A stretch of DNA of 64,000 nt from positions 186,001-250,000 of the forward strand of contig NZ_FNQH01000004.1 in NCBI RefSeq assembly GCF_900107505.1. Reading direction: 5' to 3'. The notes below the pieces were generated by a model. The model saw nothing but the letters and a program-made list of their open reading frames with translations. It was not told the origin of the DNA and ran no database searches. Both the position numbers and the translations under genes were made by a program. The stretch is from Trichococcus collinsii. Lineage in GTDB: Bacteria; Bacillota; Bacilli; Lactobacillales; Aerococcaceae. Of this stretch, positions 21,266 to 33,953 are shown in pieces (within the stretch, counting starts at the first letter, position 1; each line of letters starts with the position of its first letter).

Positions 21266-22609
21266 TTAGAACAGGAAACGCAATAAGGATGTCATGGAAA
21301 TAACGGTGATGGCTCCACCCAAACGTGTAGCTACTTGAGCAAATGGCATCAGATTCATGCGGTTGGAAGCCGATAGGATGGCAACATCCCCGGTTCCGCC
21401 CATGCCGCTTTGGCAAGCTGTTACGATGGCTGCTTCGATCGGGTTCATGTTCATTTTTCCGCCGACGAAGAAACCGGTCAAGACAACGGTCAACACGACT
21501 GAGATCACGACCACGAAATACTGCCAAGAAAGCATGCCGACGACGTCTTTAAGTGGGATGTACAACAAGCCCAAGCCGACCATCAACGGGAAAGTGAAGT
21601 TGCCGGAAACGAATTTGTACAGCTGTTTCGAACCTTTTTCAACATCTTTAGGCAACAAGCTCAAGTATTTGATGGTTGCAGCGATCAGGATCATCAGGAC
21701 CGGTCCCGGGAATCCCGTAAGTCTTTCCAAAAGTCCGCCTGCGATGAAGAGTGTGCAAGCCGTCAATACGCCAGCGCCCATCAATTTGATGTCCAGCGGG
21801 CTCTTGTCTTCCTGCATGGCGTCAGCCATATCGTCGTCGCCGCCGAATTTGATCAATTGGCCCTTGCCGCTTTTCTCAGGATATTTTTCGCCCAAACGGT
21901 TCAAAATACCGGAGCAGATGATTGCGAAGAAGTTGCCGATGATCGTTGCTGGAATCAGTTGACCCACCAGTTCTCCACTCGGGATGCCGGTGATGGCGCT
22001 GTAACCCAACGATAACGGCAGGATGCCTTCGCCGATTCCACCTGCGATGATCGGTGTCACGATGTAGAAGAGCGTATGCTCAAACCCAAGTCCCAACAAA
22101 GTTCCGATTGAAGTTCCGACGATCAAAGCGGCGATCATCGCCACTGCCATCGGGATGATCATCCGGATCAAGCCTTGAACCAGAATCTTGCGGTGCATCC
22201 CCAGAATACTGCCGCAGACAAGACAAGCGATGTAGAAATACAGGAAGTTTGCTTCCCTCATCAGCATGTTCGCCGCATCCAGCGTATTTTGATTGAAAAT
22301 ATTCATGAATACCATGATCGATGGCACCATCAGCGAAAGGATGGCCGATCCCCCGAAATTCTTCAATCCCGGGATACTTGCGCCGATTCCTCCCAGAAGC
22401 CAACCCAAACTCAAGATGACTGCGAAACCGCCAAGCATGTTGACGGGCAATTCGCCCAGATAAGCAGAAGCTATTATAATGGCTGACATCACGAGATAAG
22501 TCGGCAACGGAATCGCGCCTACCTTCGCATTCTTAAATCTGTCGAAAACCGTCAACTCTGAAATGCCCGGGAGCTGTTCAAGCTCCAATTCTTTTGTCGT
22601 ATCTCTCAC
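21266..22609 (-). CDS. maeP: 2-hydroxycarboxylate transporter, malate importer (MaeP/CimH type)
   Basis: A 447-residue membrane transporter of the 2HCT family. About eleven hydrophobic segments and the two GGxG-type re-entrant loop signatures, PIIAGGIGEGILPLS and ACQSGMGGTGDVAILSA, are visible; these define the family. The start is GTG 22609, with AGGAGGAG 9 bases upstream, not the TTG that opens the longer frame. It is the first gene of the mae operon, followed at 50 bases by malic enzyme, so malate is the likely substrate. Upstream lie a cre site and direct repeats expected to bind the response regulator. Confidence 0.92.
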   Translation of the reverse strand: MRDTTKELELEQLPGISELTVFDRFKNAKVGAIPLPTYLVMSAIIIASAYLGELPVNMLGGFAVILSLGWLLGGIGASIPGLKNFGGSAILSLMVPSIMVFMNIFNQNTLDAANMLMREANFLYFYIACLVCGSILGMHRKILVQGLIRMIIPMAVAMIAALIVGTSIGTLLGLGFEHTLFYIVTPIIAGGIGEGILPLSLGYSAITGIPSGELVGQLIPATIIGNFFAIICSGILNRLGEKYPEKSGKGQLIKFGGDDDMADAMQEDKSPLDIKLMGAGVLTACTLFIAGGLLERLTGFPGPVLMILIAATIKYLSLLPKDVEKGSKQLYKFVSGNFTFPLMVGLGLLYIPLKDVVGMLSWQYFVVVISVVLTVVLTGFFVGGKMNMNPIEAAIVTACQSGMGGTGDVAILSASNRMNLMPFAQVATRLGGAITVISMTSLLRFLF

Positions 22610-22672
22610 TTTCCTTCTCCTCCTTTTGATTAACCGCAATATTGAAGCGCTTTCTTTAACCTGATTTCATTA

Positions 22673-22686
22673 TGCTACCGCTTACA
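22673..22686. promoter_or_regulatory. cre site in the mae intergenic region
   Basis: TGCTACCGCTTACA matches 12 of 14 positions of the CcpA consensus. A weaker cre-like sequence lies at 22642-22655. Both point to catabolite repression of malate use. Confidence 0.6.
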
Positions 22687-22699
22687 GATTTAAAATAGA

Positions 22700-22727
22700 T
22701 TATTTAATTAATTTAAGTGTTATTCAA
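22700..22727. promoter_or_regulatory. Direct repeats, likely MaeR binding sites
   Basis: TTATTTAA (22700-22707) and TTATTCAA (22720-22727) are spaced exactly 20 bases apart, two helical turns. From memory, MaeR of Lactobacillus casei binds direct repeats of the form TTATTWAA; the match is close. The flanking sequence is extremely AT-rich. Confidence 0.65.
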
Positions 22728-22761
22728 TTAATTAAATTAAGAACGCCTACTTTTCATTTGG

Positions 22762-22767
22762 TATAAT
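22762..22767 (+). promoter_or_regulatory. -10 hexamer of the maeKR promoter
   Basis: A perfect TATAAT lies 31 bases before the maeK start. No clear -35 hexamer is seen, which fits an activated promoter near the MaeR-type repeats. Confidence 0.55.
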
Positions 22768-22797
22768 GGCTGTGTAATAGGAAGGGAAAATGGATGA

Positions 22798-24357
22798 ATG
22801 ATCAAACTGAAGCAAAAATGGAAAAACCAGCGCTTATGGGTGAAGCTCACCTTGATGGTATTGGTCACGGTGGCTCTGACGGTCAGCGTCCTGTACCTCT
22901 CGCTGACTAACCGCATCTATGAAGCGACGCAGACGCAGGAAGAGGAGGAACTCCTGTCCATCGCTGAAATCGTGGCCGCGCAGCCCTTGGTGATCCAGAC
23001 TTTAAGCGATGGAGCAACCAATCTGGAAGTGCAGGCCTACGCTAATCAAATAACCGAAACCTACCAATTGGACTTCGTCGTGGTCATGACGATGGACCGC
23101 ATCCGCCTGACCCATCCCGATCCGGAAAAAATCAACGCCCCTTTCCAGGGCGGCGATGAAGAAGCCGCACTTTCGGGACAGGAGACAACTTCAATCGCGC
23201 AAGGTACGCTAGGACAATCGCTACGCGCCTTCGTCCCTGTCTTCAATGCGGAAAACGTAGAAATAGGCGTCGTCGCGATTGGCATCAAGACGACAACGCT
23301 TGCTTCGATCGCCAAGAAAACGATGCAGCCCTTCTCCGTCAGTTTCGCGGTCAGCCTGCTATTCGGCGCTGCCGCCGCGATTTTCACGGCTTTCCAGCTC
23401 AAAAACCAAATGTACAATCTGGAGCCCATCGAAATAGCCAGATTATTGGAAGAACGCAATGCGATGCTGGAGAACACGAAGGACGCCATCATCGTCACCG
23501 ACAAGGACAACCGAGTCGTCCTCTCCAACCTGGAGGCGAAAAAACTGTTCCAACGGGACGAAGTGGATGAGGCCATCGTCGGCATGCCCATCCAATCGCT
23601 GTTGCCCGTTGCGCAGGACTTGAACCAGTTGGTCGGACAGGACAAAACGACTGACCGGATCTATCATCAGGACGGCGTGGACTACCTGCTTTCGACAGCC
23701 CCGATCACCGTCGCCAAAAAGGTCATCGGCCAGATCATCCTGATGCGGGATGCCACGGAGCTCTATCTGCTGACGGATCAGTTATTCAATGCCGCTACCT
23801 ACACCACCACTCTGCAGACGCAATCGCATGACTTCCTGAACAAGCTGCATGTCATCTACGGCTTGGCGGATCTGGAAGAATACGAGGAACTGAACGACTA
23901 CCTCGGCAAAATCCTCGAACCGGAGCAGGAATTTTCGCATCGTATGATTTTCCTGGTCAAAAATCCGGTCATCGCAGGCTTCCTGATCGGCGAGCGTAGC
24001 AAATTCACGGAGCAAAACTATCCGTTCATGATCGAAGTCTATCCGGATGTGCCGCCGACGACCGATCATACGGCTGTCCAGTGTTGGATCAACATCATCC
24101 GGTTTCTAGACCAATTCATTTTGGAAAACAGGCTCGCGGATGACCTACAGATCCATTTCGGCTTCTGGAACGACCGGTTGGAGACCGTGTATGAATTGCA
24201 GCTGGAGCCCGCCATGAAGGAACGGCTAACGGAAGAACTGCATGCACCGGTCATTGCCCAACTGCTGAAAAGAGTGGATGGGCAACTGGATCTCGAAAGT
24301 AATGAGCGCCGGATCAAGATTTCTTTGAAGACGGCGTACCGAAAGGACGGTAAATGA
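22798..24357 (+). CDS. maeK: Malate-sensing histidine kinase, CitA/DcuS family
   Basis: A 519-residue membrane sensor: TM1 (about 15-35), an extracellular PAS-like domain (about 36-175), TM2 (about 178-200), a cytoplasmic PAS domain (about 220-325) and a kinase core. The H-box is QSHDFLNKLHVIYGL with phosphoacceptor H344, as in the CitA/DcuS group. Oddly, the C-terminal region (about 380-519) shows no recognisable N box or glycine-rich G boxes, so the ATP-binding domain looks degenerate. It is coupled by a 4-base overlap to the response regulator. Divergent maePE suggests it senses external malate. Confidence 0.88.
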   Translation: MIKLKQKWKNQRLWVKLTLMVLVTVALTVSVLYLSLTNRIYEATQTQEEEELLSIAEIVAAQPLVIQTLSDGATNLEVQAYANQITETYQLDFVVVMTMDRIRLTHPDPEKINAPFQGGDEEAALSGQETTSIAQGTLGQSLRAFVPVFNAENVEIGVVAIGIKTTTLASIAKKTMQPFSVSFAVSLLFGAAAAIFTAFQLKNQMYNLEPIEIARLLEERNAMLENTKDAIIVTDKDNRVVLSNLEAKKLFQRDEVDEAIVGMPIQSLLPVAQDLNQLVGQDKTTDRIYHQDGVDYLLSTAPITVAKKVIGQIILMRDATELYLLTDQLFNAATYTTTLQTQSHDFLNKLHVIYGLADLEEYEELNDYLGKILEPEQEFSHRMIFLVKNPVIAGFLIGERSKFTEQNYPFMIEVYPDVPPTTDHTAVQCWINIIRFLDQFILENRLADDLQIHFGFWNDRLETVYELQLEPAMKERLTEELHAPVIAQLLKRVDGQLDLESNERRIKISLKTAYRKDGK

Positions 24358-25037
24358 TGGTCTATCATGTATTGATTGTGGAGGACGACCCGATGGTATT
24401 GTCCATCAATCGTCGTTATCTTGAGAAAATACCCGGCTTTATCGTATCGGGGACTTGCGGCAGCTTTGAGGAGGCCATCCGCTTGACCAGCAAGCATACT
24501 TACGATTTGCTGTTGGTCGACGTCAACATTCAGGGGAAGAGCGGCTTGGATCTAATCCGATCGCTGCGGAAAAGGGATTACCCGGCCGATCTGATCATGA
24601 TCACGGCGGCCGGCGAACAGGAAGCCATCCGGATCGGCCTGCAGTGCGGCATCGTCGACTACATCCTCAAGCCGTTCCAGTTCAAACGCTTCGAAAAGAG
24701 CATCGAAGCTTTCGTGCAGCGCCAAGAACTTCTTCATTCCCGTCAGCCAGTCACGCAAAAGCAGTTGGATCAGCTCCGATCGCTAGATAAGCAACCTGAG
24801 GAGAAAGATGACGATGCCATCGATAAGGGCTTGACCCCCTCGACTCTGAGCATGATCATGGCTTGCGTCGACCAACAAAAAGGCGATTTTACCGTGAACG
24901 ACATCACCAGTCTGGCGAACCTTTCCCATGTTTCGGTCCGGAAATATCTGCGCTATCTGGAGGACAAACATGTCATCGAAATGCGGTTGGAATACGGGAC
25001 AGTCGGAAGACCGACCGCGTTTTACCGGAAAAAATAA
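24354..25037 (+). CDS. maeR: Response regulator, CitB/DcuR/MaeR family
   Basis: A 227-residue two-component regulator. The receiver domain has the acidic pair EDD near the N-terminus, phosphoacceptor D56 (LLVDVNIQG), and the conserved lysine in YILKPF. The C-terminal HTH (VNDITSLANLSHVSVRKYLRYLE) is of the DcuR/CitB type. The ATG overlaps the kinase stop, so synthesis is coupled. It probably activates maeP-maeE through the TTATTWAA-type repeats at 22700-22727. Confidence 0.92.
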   Translation: MMVYHVLIVEDDPMVLSINRRYLEKIPGFIVSGTCGSFEEAIRLTSKHTYDLLLVDVNIQGKSGLDLIRSLRKRDYPADLIMITAAGEQEAIRIGLQCGIVDYILKPFQFKRFEKSIEAFVQRQELLHSRQPVTQKQLDQLRSLDKQPEEKDDDAIDKGLTPSTLSMIMACVDQQKGDFTVNDITSLANLSHVSVRKYLRYLEDKHVIEMRLEYGTVGRPTAFYRKK

Positions 25038-25191
25038 ACGGAACGTCTTGATCGGAGCTGACTGGTCGGTTTCAGCCGCTTACTCCGATGAGCGGATCCT
25101 CGCCCGAGTTGGTAATCAGATTTCGTCCGGTTCCTCCGGGAAGCAAGCCCTCGCCGGAGGAGACAACCCCAATAGTGAGCACCCCACAAAA

Positions 25192-25236
25192 AAGAGCAGC
25201 AGCGAGGCATTCTCCGCCTCGCTGCTGCTCTTTTTA
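25192..25236. terminator. Bidirectional terminator between maeR and the GH1 gene
   Basis: AAGAGCAGCAGCGAGGC, 7-base loop, perfect 17-base complement and TTTT. On the minus strand the A-run before it supplies a second U-tract. Confidence 0.92.
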
Positions 25237-25284
25237 TTCTCTTATGCATTATCCGCTTGCTCTAGCAAGCGAACCAATTGGCCA

Positions 25285-26760
<1,476 letters not shown>

Positions 26761-26790
26761 TTAATTGCCTACGCTTGCGGAAGGCCTCTC

Positions 26791-26804
26791 CGTAACCGCT
26801 ACCA
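26791..26804. promoter_or_regulatory. cre site upstream of GH1 copy 1
   Basis: CGTAACCGCTACCA matches 12 of 14 positions of the CcpA consensus, 76 bases before the start codon. Confidence 0.55.
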
Positions 26805-26820
26805 TTTTTTTGGATCTTTT

Positions 26821-26834
26821 CGGTATCGGTTACA
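26821..26834. promoter_or_regulatory. Second cre-like site upstream of GH1 copy 1
   Basis: CGGTATCGGTTACA matches 11 of 14 consensus positions and lies 30 bases from the first, nearly three helical turns away. Confidence 0.4.
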
Positions 26835-26979
26835 TTAATAATACTAACACTTTTGGATGGACAATGTAAATATTGTTAGACAAGAAGTCGAATTATTGTG
26901 GACTCTCAGGCAAAATATTGGCGAGCTTGTTTTTCTCCTGTGAAACCCTCTTTGCCGACTGTACAATTTTTCCGGACTT

Positions 26980-27029
26980 AAAAAACCAAATCGGATGGCA
27001 AGTCACACGCCACCTGATTTGGTTTTTTT
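26980..27029 (-). terminator. Terminator of the bgl-celB-bgl operon
   Basis: Stem AAAAACCAAATC with its complement GATTTGGTTTTT, extended by TGGC/GCCA, with T-runs on both sides, directly after the stop of GH1 copy 2. Confidence 0.88.
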
Positions 27030-27031
27030 GA

Positions 27032-28522
<1,491 letters not shown>

Positions 28523-28558
28523 TTATATGTCCCCTTTTCTGTTTTGGTTAGGTTGTGC

Positions 28559-29896
28559 TTAAATTTTTTCTGTGGCAATTTGGCTTTCTGTTTCGATTTC
28601 CGTTTCCTCTGCCGCAACCGTCGCTTTATTGGCAGCCAAGACGAACGGCATATACATCACGACACCCAAGGCCATGATCAGCAGCTGCACGATGACGCCG
28701 TTGATGCCGTAGCCAAGGAAGGCGCCTACGCCAAGCGGAAGCCCGAATGGCACGTCCACCGTATTCGGCTGCAGGAAGCCGATCTGGTTGAAGAACAGCG
28801 CGATTGCCGTGCCGATGCTGGAGGCGAAGACGAAAGGAATCGCAAAAACCGGATTCAACACTAAAGGCAGACCGAAAACGACAGGTTCGCTGATCCCGAA
28901 CAAACCGGGCATGAAGGACACTTTTGCGACAGCCTTGTGGTCATCACGCTTGGAAGCAATCAGGATGGCAATCAACAGCGACAACGTCAACCCGGCTCCG
29001 CCAGGAACGATGAAGGACATCCAGAATCCCATTGTGACAGGATTCGTTGCTGGCTCACTGGCTTGGACGGCTGCAATGTTGTTAGCCAAAGCTGCAATCA
29101 ATAACGGATTGCGGATCGGTGAAATAATCAAACCGCCATGGATGCCCACCAACCAGAAGATTTGGCTGACAATAACCAGCAGCATGATACCGCCTGGGCT
29201 TTGGACCAACCTTTCCAACGGTGCCTGCACGATTTTGTAGATAAATTCATTCATGTACATGCCAGTGGTATTCAGGAACAATTGAGCTGCAAGTGCCACG
29301 ATGATCAACGTCACGAAAATCGGCAACAGCACGTTGAAGGAAGCGACGATACCGCCCGGCACGCTCGGCGGCATTTTGATGCGCAAAGCATTCACATTGG
29401 ATAATTTTGTGAACAGTTCGACAACCAGGATCGTCAAAATCATCCCGATGAACAAGCCAGAAGCGTTTGTGCTGGTAGCCGGTAACCCTTTGACAACCTG
29501 CTGTACACCATCGACTGTCGTAGTGAAGAATTGCGGAACCACAATGACGTAAGCGATCAATGCGACCGCGCTTGTGATCAACGGATTCGTATTATTGCTT
29601 TTTGCAAGATTTGAAGCCAAAAATAAAGGAATGAGCAGCGACATGATGTCCATCGTCGCGAAATTGATCGTGCTGAACGCCGGTGCCAATGCGGTCAGAA
29701 AACTGAACGGCGCGAACTGGGCAAGTCCGGTCGTCGGGCTGGTCAGCAGCACATTGAACAGCAACGCGAACGAGCCGATGATGATGAAAGGCATGTAGGC
29801 TGTGAATGCATCCTTGATGGCACGGAGATATTTGTTCCCCTCGACCTTTTCGGCAACGACATCGATCCCTGAGCTAAGTTTGTCCATGAAACCCAT
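28559..29896 (-). CDS. celB: PTS lactose/cellobiose-family EIIC
   Basis: A 445-residue membrane permease subunit of the Lac/cellobiose PTS family. About ten hydrophobic segments, FTAYMPFIIIGSFALLFNVL at the N-terminus, and the substrate region GISEPVVFGLPLVLNPVFAIPF with the conserved G-I-x-E motif are seen. It brings cellobiose or related beta-glucosides across the membrane with phosphorylation. EIIA and EIIB are not in the window and must come from elsewhere. It lies between two GH1 genes in one operon with AAGGAGG 9 bases before its ATG. Confidence 0.94.
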   Translation of the reverse strand: MGFMDKLSSGIDVVAEKVEGNKYLRAIKDAFTAYMPFIIIGSFALLFNVLLTSPTTGLAQFAPFSFLTALAPAFSTINFATMDIMSLLIPLFLASNLAKSNNTNPLITSAVALIAYVIVVPQFFTTTVDGVQQVVKGLPATSTNASGLFIGMILTILVVELFTKLSNVNALRIKMPPSVPGGIVASFNVLLPIFVTLIIVALAAQLFLNTTGMYMNEFIYKIVQAPLERLVQSPGGIMLLVIVSQIFWLVGIHGGLIISPIRNPLLIAALANNIAAVQASEPATNPVTMGFWMSFIVPGGAGLTLSLLIAILIASKRDDHKAVAKVSFMPGLFGISEPVVFGLPLVLNPVFAIPFVFASSIGTAIALFFNQIGFLQPNTVDVPFGLPLGVGAFLGYGINGVIVQLLIMALGVVMYMPFVLAANKATVAAEETEIETESQIATEKI

Positions 29897-29949
29897 TTAT
29901 AATTCCTCCTTCAACTGTTTCAAGCTGTCTTGCTTATGATCAACCCGTC

Positions 29950-31371
<1,422 letters not shown>

Positions 31372-31437
31372 CTAAAGCTGTTATTAATGCTATCATAACC
31401 ATTAAGAGACCCCGCGTATATACTTCCGGACGCATCC

Positions 31438-31451
31438 GGAAAGCGGTTACA
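31438..31451. promoter_or_regulatory. cre site of the beta-glucoside operon
   Basis: GGAAAGCGGTTACA matches 13 of 14 positions of the CcpA consensus, upstream of the GH1-celB-GH1 operon and the divergent RpiR gene. It indicates repression when better sugars are present. Confidence 0.75.
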
Positions 31452-31478
31452 TAATTTGTTTTTATTACGCTATTTGCA

Positions 31479-31500
31479 TGTAATGACATTACGGATTACA
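31479..31500. promoter_or_regulatory. Palindromic operator candidate for the RpiR regulator
   Basis: GTAATGACATTAC (31480-31492) is a perfect 13-base palindrome, and a third ATTAC element follows at 31495. It lies 27 bases before the regulator's start codon, fitting auto-regulation and control of the divergent operon. Confidence 0.5.
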
Positions 31501-31526
31501 GCATATTGAATGAGGTGAAGAGCAGA

Positions 31527-32399
31527 ATGGATTTGCAGACGAAGCTTGCTTCGGAATCCTTTTCCGGAACGGAAAAGGCAGTAGTGGAATATTTCATCAA
31601 TCATTTTGACAGTGTTGTCGATATGACGACTTTACAAGTGGCCAAGCACACCTTCACGTCGAACGCCACCGTCGTCCGGGTTTGCCAGAAGCTCGGTTAT
31701 AAAGGCTTCAATGATTTCAAACTCAAATACTTGACGGAACAGAAATCGGACTTCCACTCGGGCCAAAAATTGGACGCCAACTTCCCAATCCAAAGCGGCG
31801 ACAAAGTGCAGAAAATCGCAACCAACATTGCAGCCTTGAAGGAAGCCGCCATCGAGGAAACCAAAAGCTTGCTGGATTACACATGTTTGCAGGAGACCCT
31901 CGCGCTCCTGGAGTCGGCCGAAACGATCAACGTTTACTGTTCCCACTCGACGATTGCCCATGCCAAGGAGTTCCAATACCACTGCATGCGCATTGGCAAG
32001 CGCGTGATTGTCGCCAGCGGACCGGGCGAACAGGACTATTACGCCAGCCGTTCCTCCGAGGAAAACGTGGCGATTCTGCTGTCCTATACCGGCGAAACCC
32101 ATGAAACGATCGGCGATGCCAAATTGTGCCGTTACGGCGGAACAAAGACGATTTCGATCACGTCATTCGGACAGAACAGCCTCAGCGAAGCCTGCGACTA
32201 CAATTTCTTCATCCCGCCTTGGGAAAAGTACTATTCGAAAATCGGCCAATTCGCTTCTTCCGCTGGCTTCAGCTATATCCTAGATCTTTTCTACAGCGGC
32301 ATCTTCGAAAAGGACTACTTGGCCAACTACGAATACATGCTGGAACATACAGGCCGCTTGAGCATGGTTCAGATCAATAAGAAGATGAGCGATATTTAG
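31527..32399 (+). CDS. RpiR/MurR-family regulator of the beta-glucoside operon
   Basis: A 290-residue regulator. The N-terminal HTH is TLQVAKHTFTSNATVVRVCQ, and the SIS sugar-phosphate-binding domain (about 110-270) contains VYCSHSTIAHAKEFQYHCMRIG and VAILLSYTGETHETI. I chose ATG 31527 with GAGGTGAAG upstream; the longer frame begins at a TTG lacking a site. Being divergent from the GH1-celB-GH1 operon it probably responds to a phosphorylated beta-glucoside or its product. Whether it activates or represses cannot be told from the sequence. Confidence 0.88.
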   Translation: MDLQTKLASESFSGTEKAVVEYFINHFDSVVDMTTLQVAKHTFTSNATVVRVCQKLGYKGFNDFKLKYLTEQKSDFHSGQKLDANFPIQSGDKVQKIATNIAALKEAAIEETKSLLDYTCLQETLALLESAETINVYCSHSTIAHAKEFQYHCMRIGKRVIVASGPGEQDYYASRSSEENVAILLSYTGETHETIGDAKLCRYGGTKTISITSFGQNSLSEACDYNFFIPPWEKYYSKIGQFASSAGFSYILDLFYSGIFEKDYLANYEYMLEHTGRLSMVQINKKMSDI

Positions 32400-32540
32400 T
32401 CCAAGCCAGTGGTTTTTGTTTTGTTTACGGTTGCGAGTGGCTTATACTGAGGGTGTAAAATTGTCCTTGTTCTTCACTTCAAGCATCCAACCCGTTCTTT
32501 TGTATGATGGTATTTGTACTAAATAAAGGAGGAACCGACA

Positions 32541-32891
32541 ATGGGAAAATTTTCTAGTTTCGTCAGAGGGCTTTTGATCGGCGGAGGAATCGCCCTGCTT
32601 CTGTCACCAAAGCCAGGCAAGGATATCCGCAAAGATTTGGCTGAAAAAGCCGATGAAGCGTTAGACAAGGTGATGGACTACGCCGATCAGGCCACGGAAA
32701 CCGCCAAAGAAACTGCGAAAGAGGCCGTCGAGCAAGTCAAAGAAAAGGCCCAGGAAACGACCGACACAGTCAAGCAAAAATTCGCCGCGAAGACTCCTGA
32801 AGCAGGGGGAAAATTCGATGCCGAAACGGAAGCTCCCGTGACCGAAGTGGACAAACTCGATCCGATCGAGGAAGCATTGAAAACATTGTGA
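32541..32891 (+). CDS. YtxH-domain protein
   Basis: A 116-residue protein beginning GKFSSFVRGLLIGGGIALLLSPKPGKDIR, the membrane-spanning start of YtxH/gas-vesicle-like general stress proteins. A long amphipathic helix rich in Ala, Glu and Lys (about 34-90) follows and probably forms a coiled coil. AAAGGAGG precedes the ATG. The family is linked to general stress in bacilli, but its molecular role is unknown. It stands alone, with a terminator after it. Confidence 0.85.
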   Translation: MGKFSSFVRGLLIGGGIALLLSPKPGKDIRKDLAEKADEALDKVMDYADQATETAKETAKEAVEQVKEKAQETTDTVKQKFAAKTPEAGGKFDAETEAPVTEVDKLDPIEEALKTL

Positions 32892-32897
32892 GTGCGA

Positions 32898-32940
32898 AGA
32901 GAAGAGGTTGCCTCGATAGGGAGCTACCTCTTCTTTTGTT
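32898..32940 (+). terminator. Terminator after the YtxH gene
   Basis: AGAAGAGGT and its complement ACCTCTTCT with a short imperfect inner stem, followed by TTTTGTT. Confidence 0.75.
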
Positions 32941-33106
32941 CTCTTGCGGTTGTGGGCGCGATAAGCAGGTGGGCCAAATTATCGAATGTCGCTCGGGTTC
33001 CACCCCCGCGCGCAACAAAAAAGACGCCCCGTCAAGAGCACCCTTCCGACTGTTTAAAAATACGGTGCGGATAGGCAGCGGGTATCTCAAAACTAAAAAT
33101 GATTTC

Positions 33107-33132
33107 GAATACTTGACGCCGGTCAAGTATTC
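33107..33132 (+). promoter_or_regulatory. FNR-type box upstream of the metal chaperone gene
   Basis: A perfect 26-base inverted repeat, GAATACTTGAC, GCCG, complement. Its core TTGACGCCGGTCAA (33113-33126) has the FNR layout TTGAY-N4-RTCAA. The -10 hexamer TATACT is at 33149-33154, putting the box centre near -41.5, the class II activation position. Confidence 0.8.
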
Positions 33133-33187
33133 TCTCAGCGATTCCGCTTATACTATAGTCATACCAGACAAATAGGAGGAATCAATC

Positions 33188-33409
33188 ATGAGCCAAGCCG
33201 TTATCCAATTAGGACCCGTCACTTGCCCATCCTGCGTCAAGAAAATCGAATCCGCCGTCAGCAAAATCGACGGGGTCGAAACCGTCAAAGTGTTGTTCAA
33301 CTCAAGCAAAGTCAAAGCCGAATTCGACGGCAACAAGACTTCAGGGAATGACATCAGCGAAACGATCCAAAAACTGGGTTACGAAGTCCACTCGGTCAAA
33401 GAATCCTAG
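33188..33409 (+). CDS. Heavy-metal-associated domain protein, CopZ-like chaperone
   Basis: A 73-residue single HMA domain. The metal-binding motif is TCPSCVKK with C13 and C16, followed by IDGVETVKVLFNSSKVKAEFD, a normal ferredoxin-like fold pattern. It carries Cu(I) or another soft metal in the cytoplasm. AGGAGG precedes the ATG. It is monocistronic with a terminator, and its promoter shares an identical FNR-box layout with the metal ATPase at 35742, so the two are likely partners although 2.3 kb apart. The usual Cu-motif CxxC is present, but PSC instead of the common GGC/MHC leaves the metal uncertain. Confidence 0.88.
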   Translation: MSQAVIQLGPVTCPSCVKKIESAVSKIDGVETVKVLFNSSKVKAEFDGNKTSGNDISETIQKLGYEVHSVKES

Positions 33410-33417
33410 ATTATTTT

Positions 33418-33455
33418 AGGGGCTGTCTCATTTCGAGGCATCCCCTTTCTTTGTG
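33418..33455 (+). terminator. Terminator of the metal chaperone gene
   Basis: GGGG-CTC and GAG-CCCC arms around ATTTC, followed by TTTCTTT. Confidence 0.7.
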
Positions 33456-33477
33456 GTTTGGATCCGTGATTGTCTGG

Positions 33478-33556
33478 TCTGGGGTTCGAGTTTTTTGGCG
33501 AGATTCCCCGCAAAATTGGTTTTGACGAGTTATTTCTGACCGCATCAATTCAATGT
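33478..33556. repeat. Dispersed intergenic repeat, family 2, copy A
   Basis: Contains CTGGGGTTCG, ATTCCCC and TTTTGACGAGTTATTTCTGA followed by ATTCAAT. The same blocks in the same order occur at 41499-41612. Both copies follow the terminator of a rightward gene. Confidence 0.7.
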
Positions 33557-33595
33557 TATACAGAATCCGGTTATTCCTGAATCGAGGGATATTAG

Positions 33596-33624
33596 TTGCT
33601 TTCGAAAAATAAGCATGCTATCAT
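33596..33624 (+). promoter_or_regulatory. Promoter of the T-box-tcyP unit
   Basis: TTGCTT, 17-base spacer, TATCAT. It places the start of transcription near 33631, the expected beginning of the T-box leader. Confidence 0.65.
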
Positions 33625-33630
33625 GAAAAC

Positions 33631-33918
33631 ACAAATGAAAATAAGTTGTGCGTTGAAGAGAAGAAGTACCTTTCAGGGTCATCAAAGAGAGCCTCAGTCG
33701 GTGAGAAGAGGCATGGTCTGGAAAGCGAAAATGCGTCTCGGAGCAAAATGATGCGTTAGTGTCATTTCGGTTTGTACCCGATAGCATACAGAAGTATGGC
33801 TGATTTTGCGTACTTCATAAGGCACCATCCGCGAGGGTCGTGCGAATAAGGGTGGATCACGAAGAGCTTTCGTCCCTGTATTCCAAGCATTTGGAGTATA
33901 GGGACGAGGGCTTTTTTT
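33631..33918 (+). ncRNA. T-box riboswitch, probably cysteine-specific
   Basis: A leader of about 290 bases upstream of the cystine transporter. The antiterminator T-box AGGGTGGATCACGA (about 33849-33862) is a close match to the consensus. It is followed by a terminator whose stem CGTCCCT...AGGGACG ends in CTTTTTTT (33865-33918). Stem I carries an AAGTA element near 33663, and TGC at 33732-33734 in the GAAAATGCG context is the likely specifier, matching cysteine. Uncharged tRNA-Cys would relieve termination when cysteine is scarce. Confidence 0.85.
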
Positions 33919-33953
33919 GTTCTCGAGATAGATAAATTAAAGGAGGAATTCAA

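Noticed and set aside
25075-25165. Possible third copy of repeat family 1
   Set aside because: Only short blocks (CTCCGATGAGCGG, GCCGGAGGAG) match, in uncertain orientation; not enough to call.
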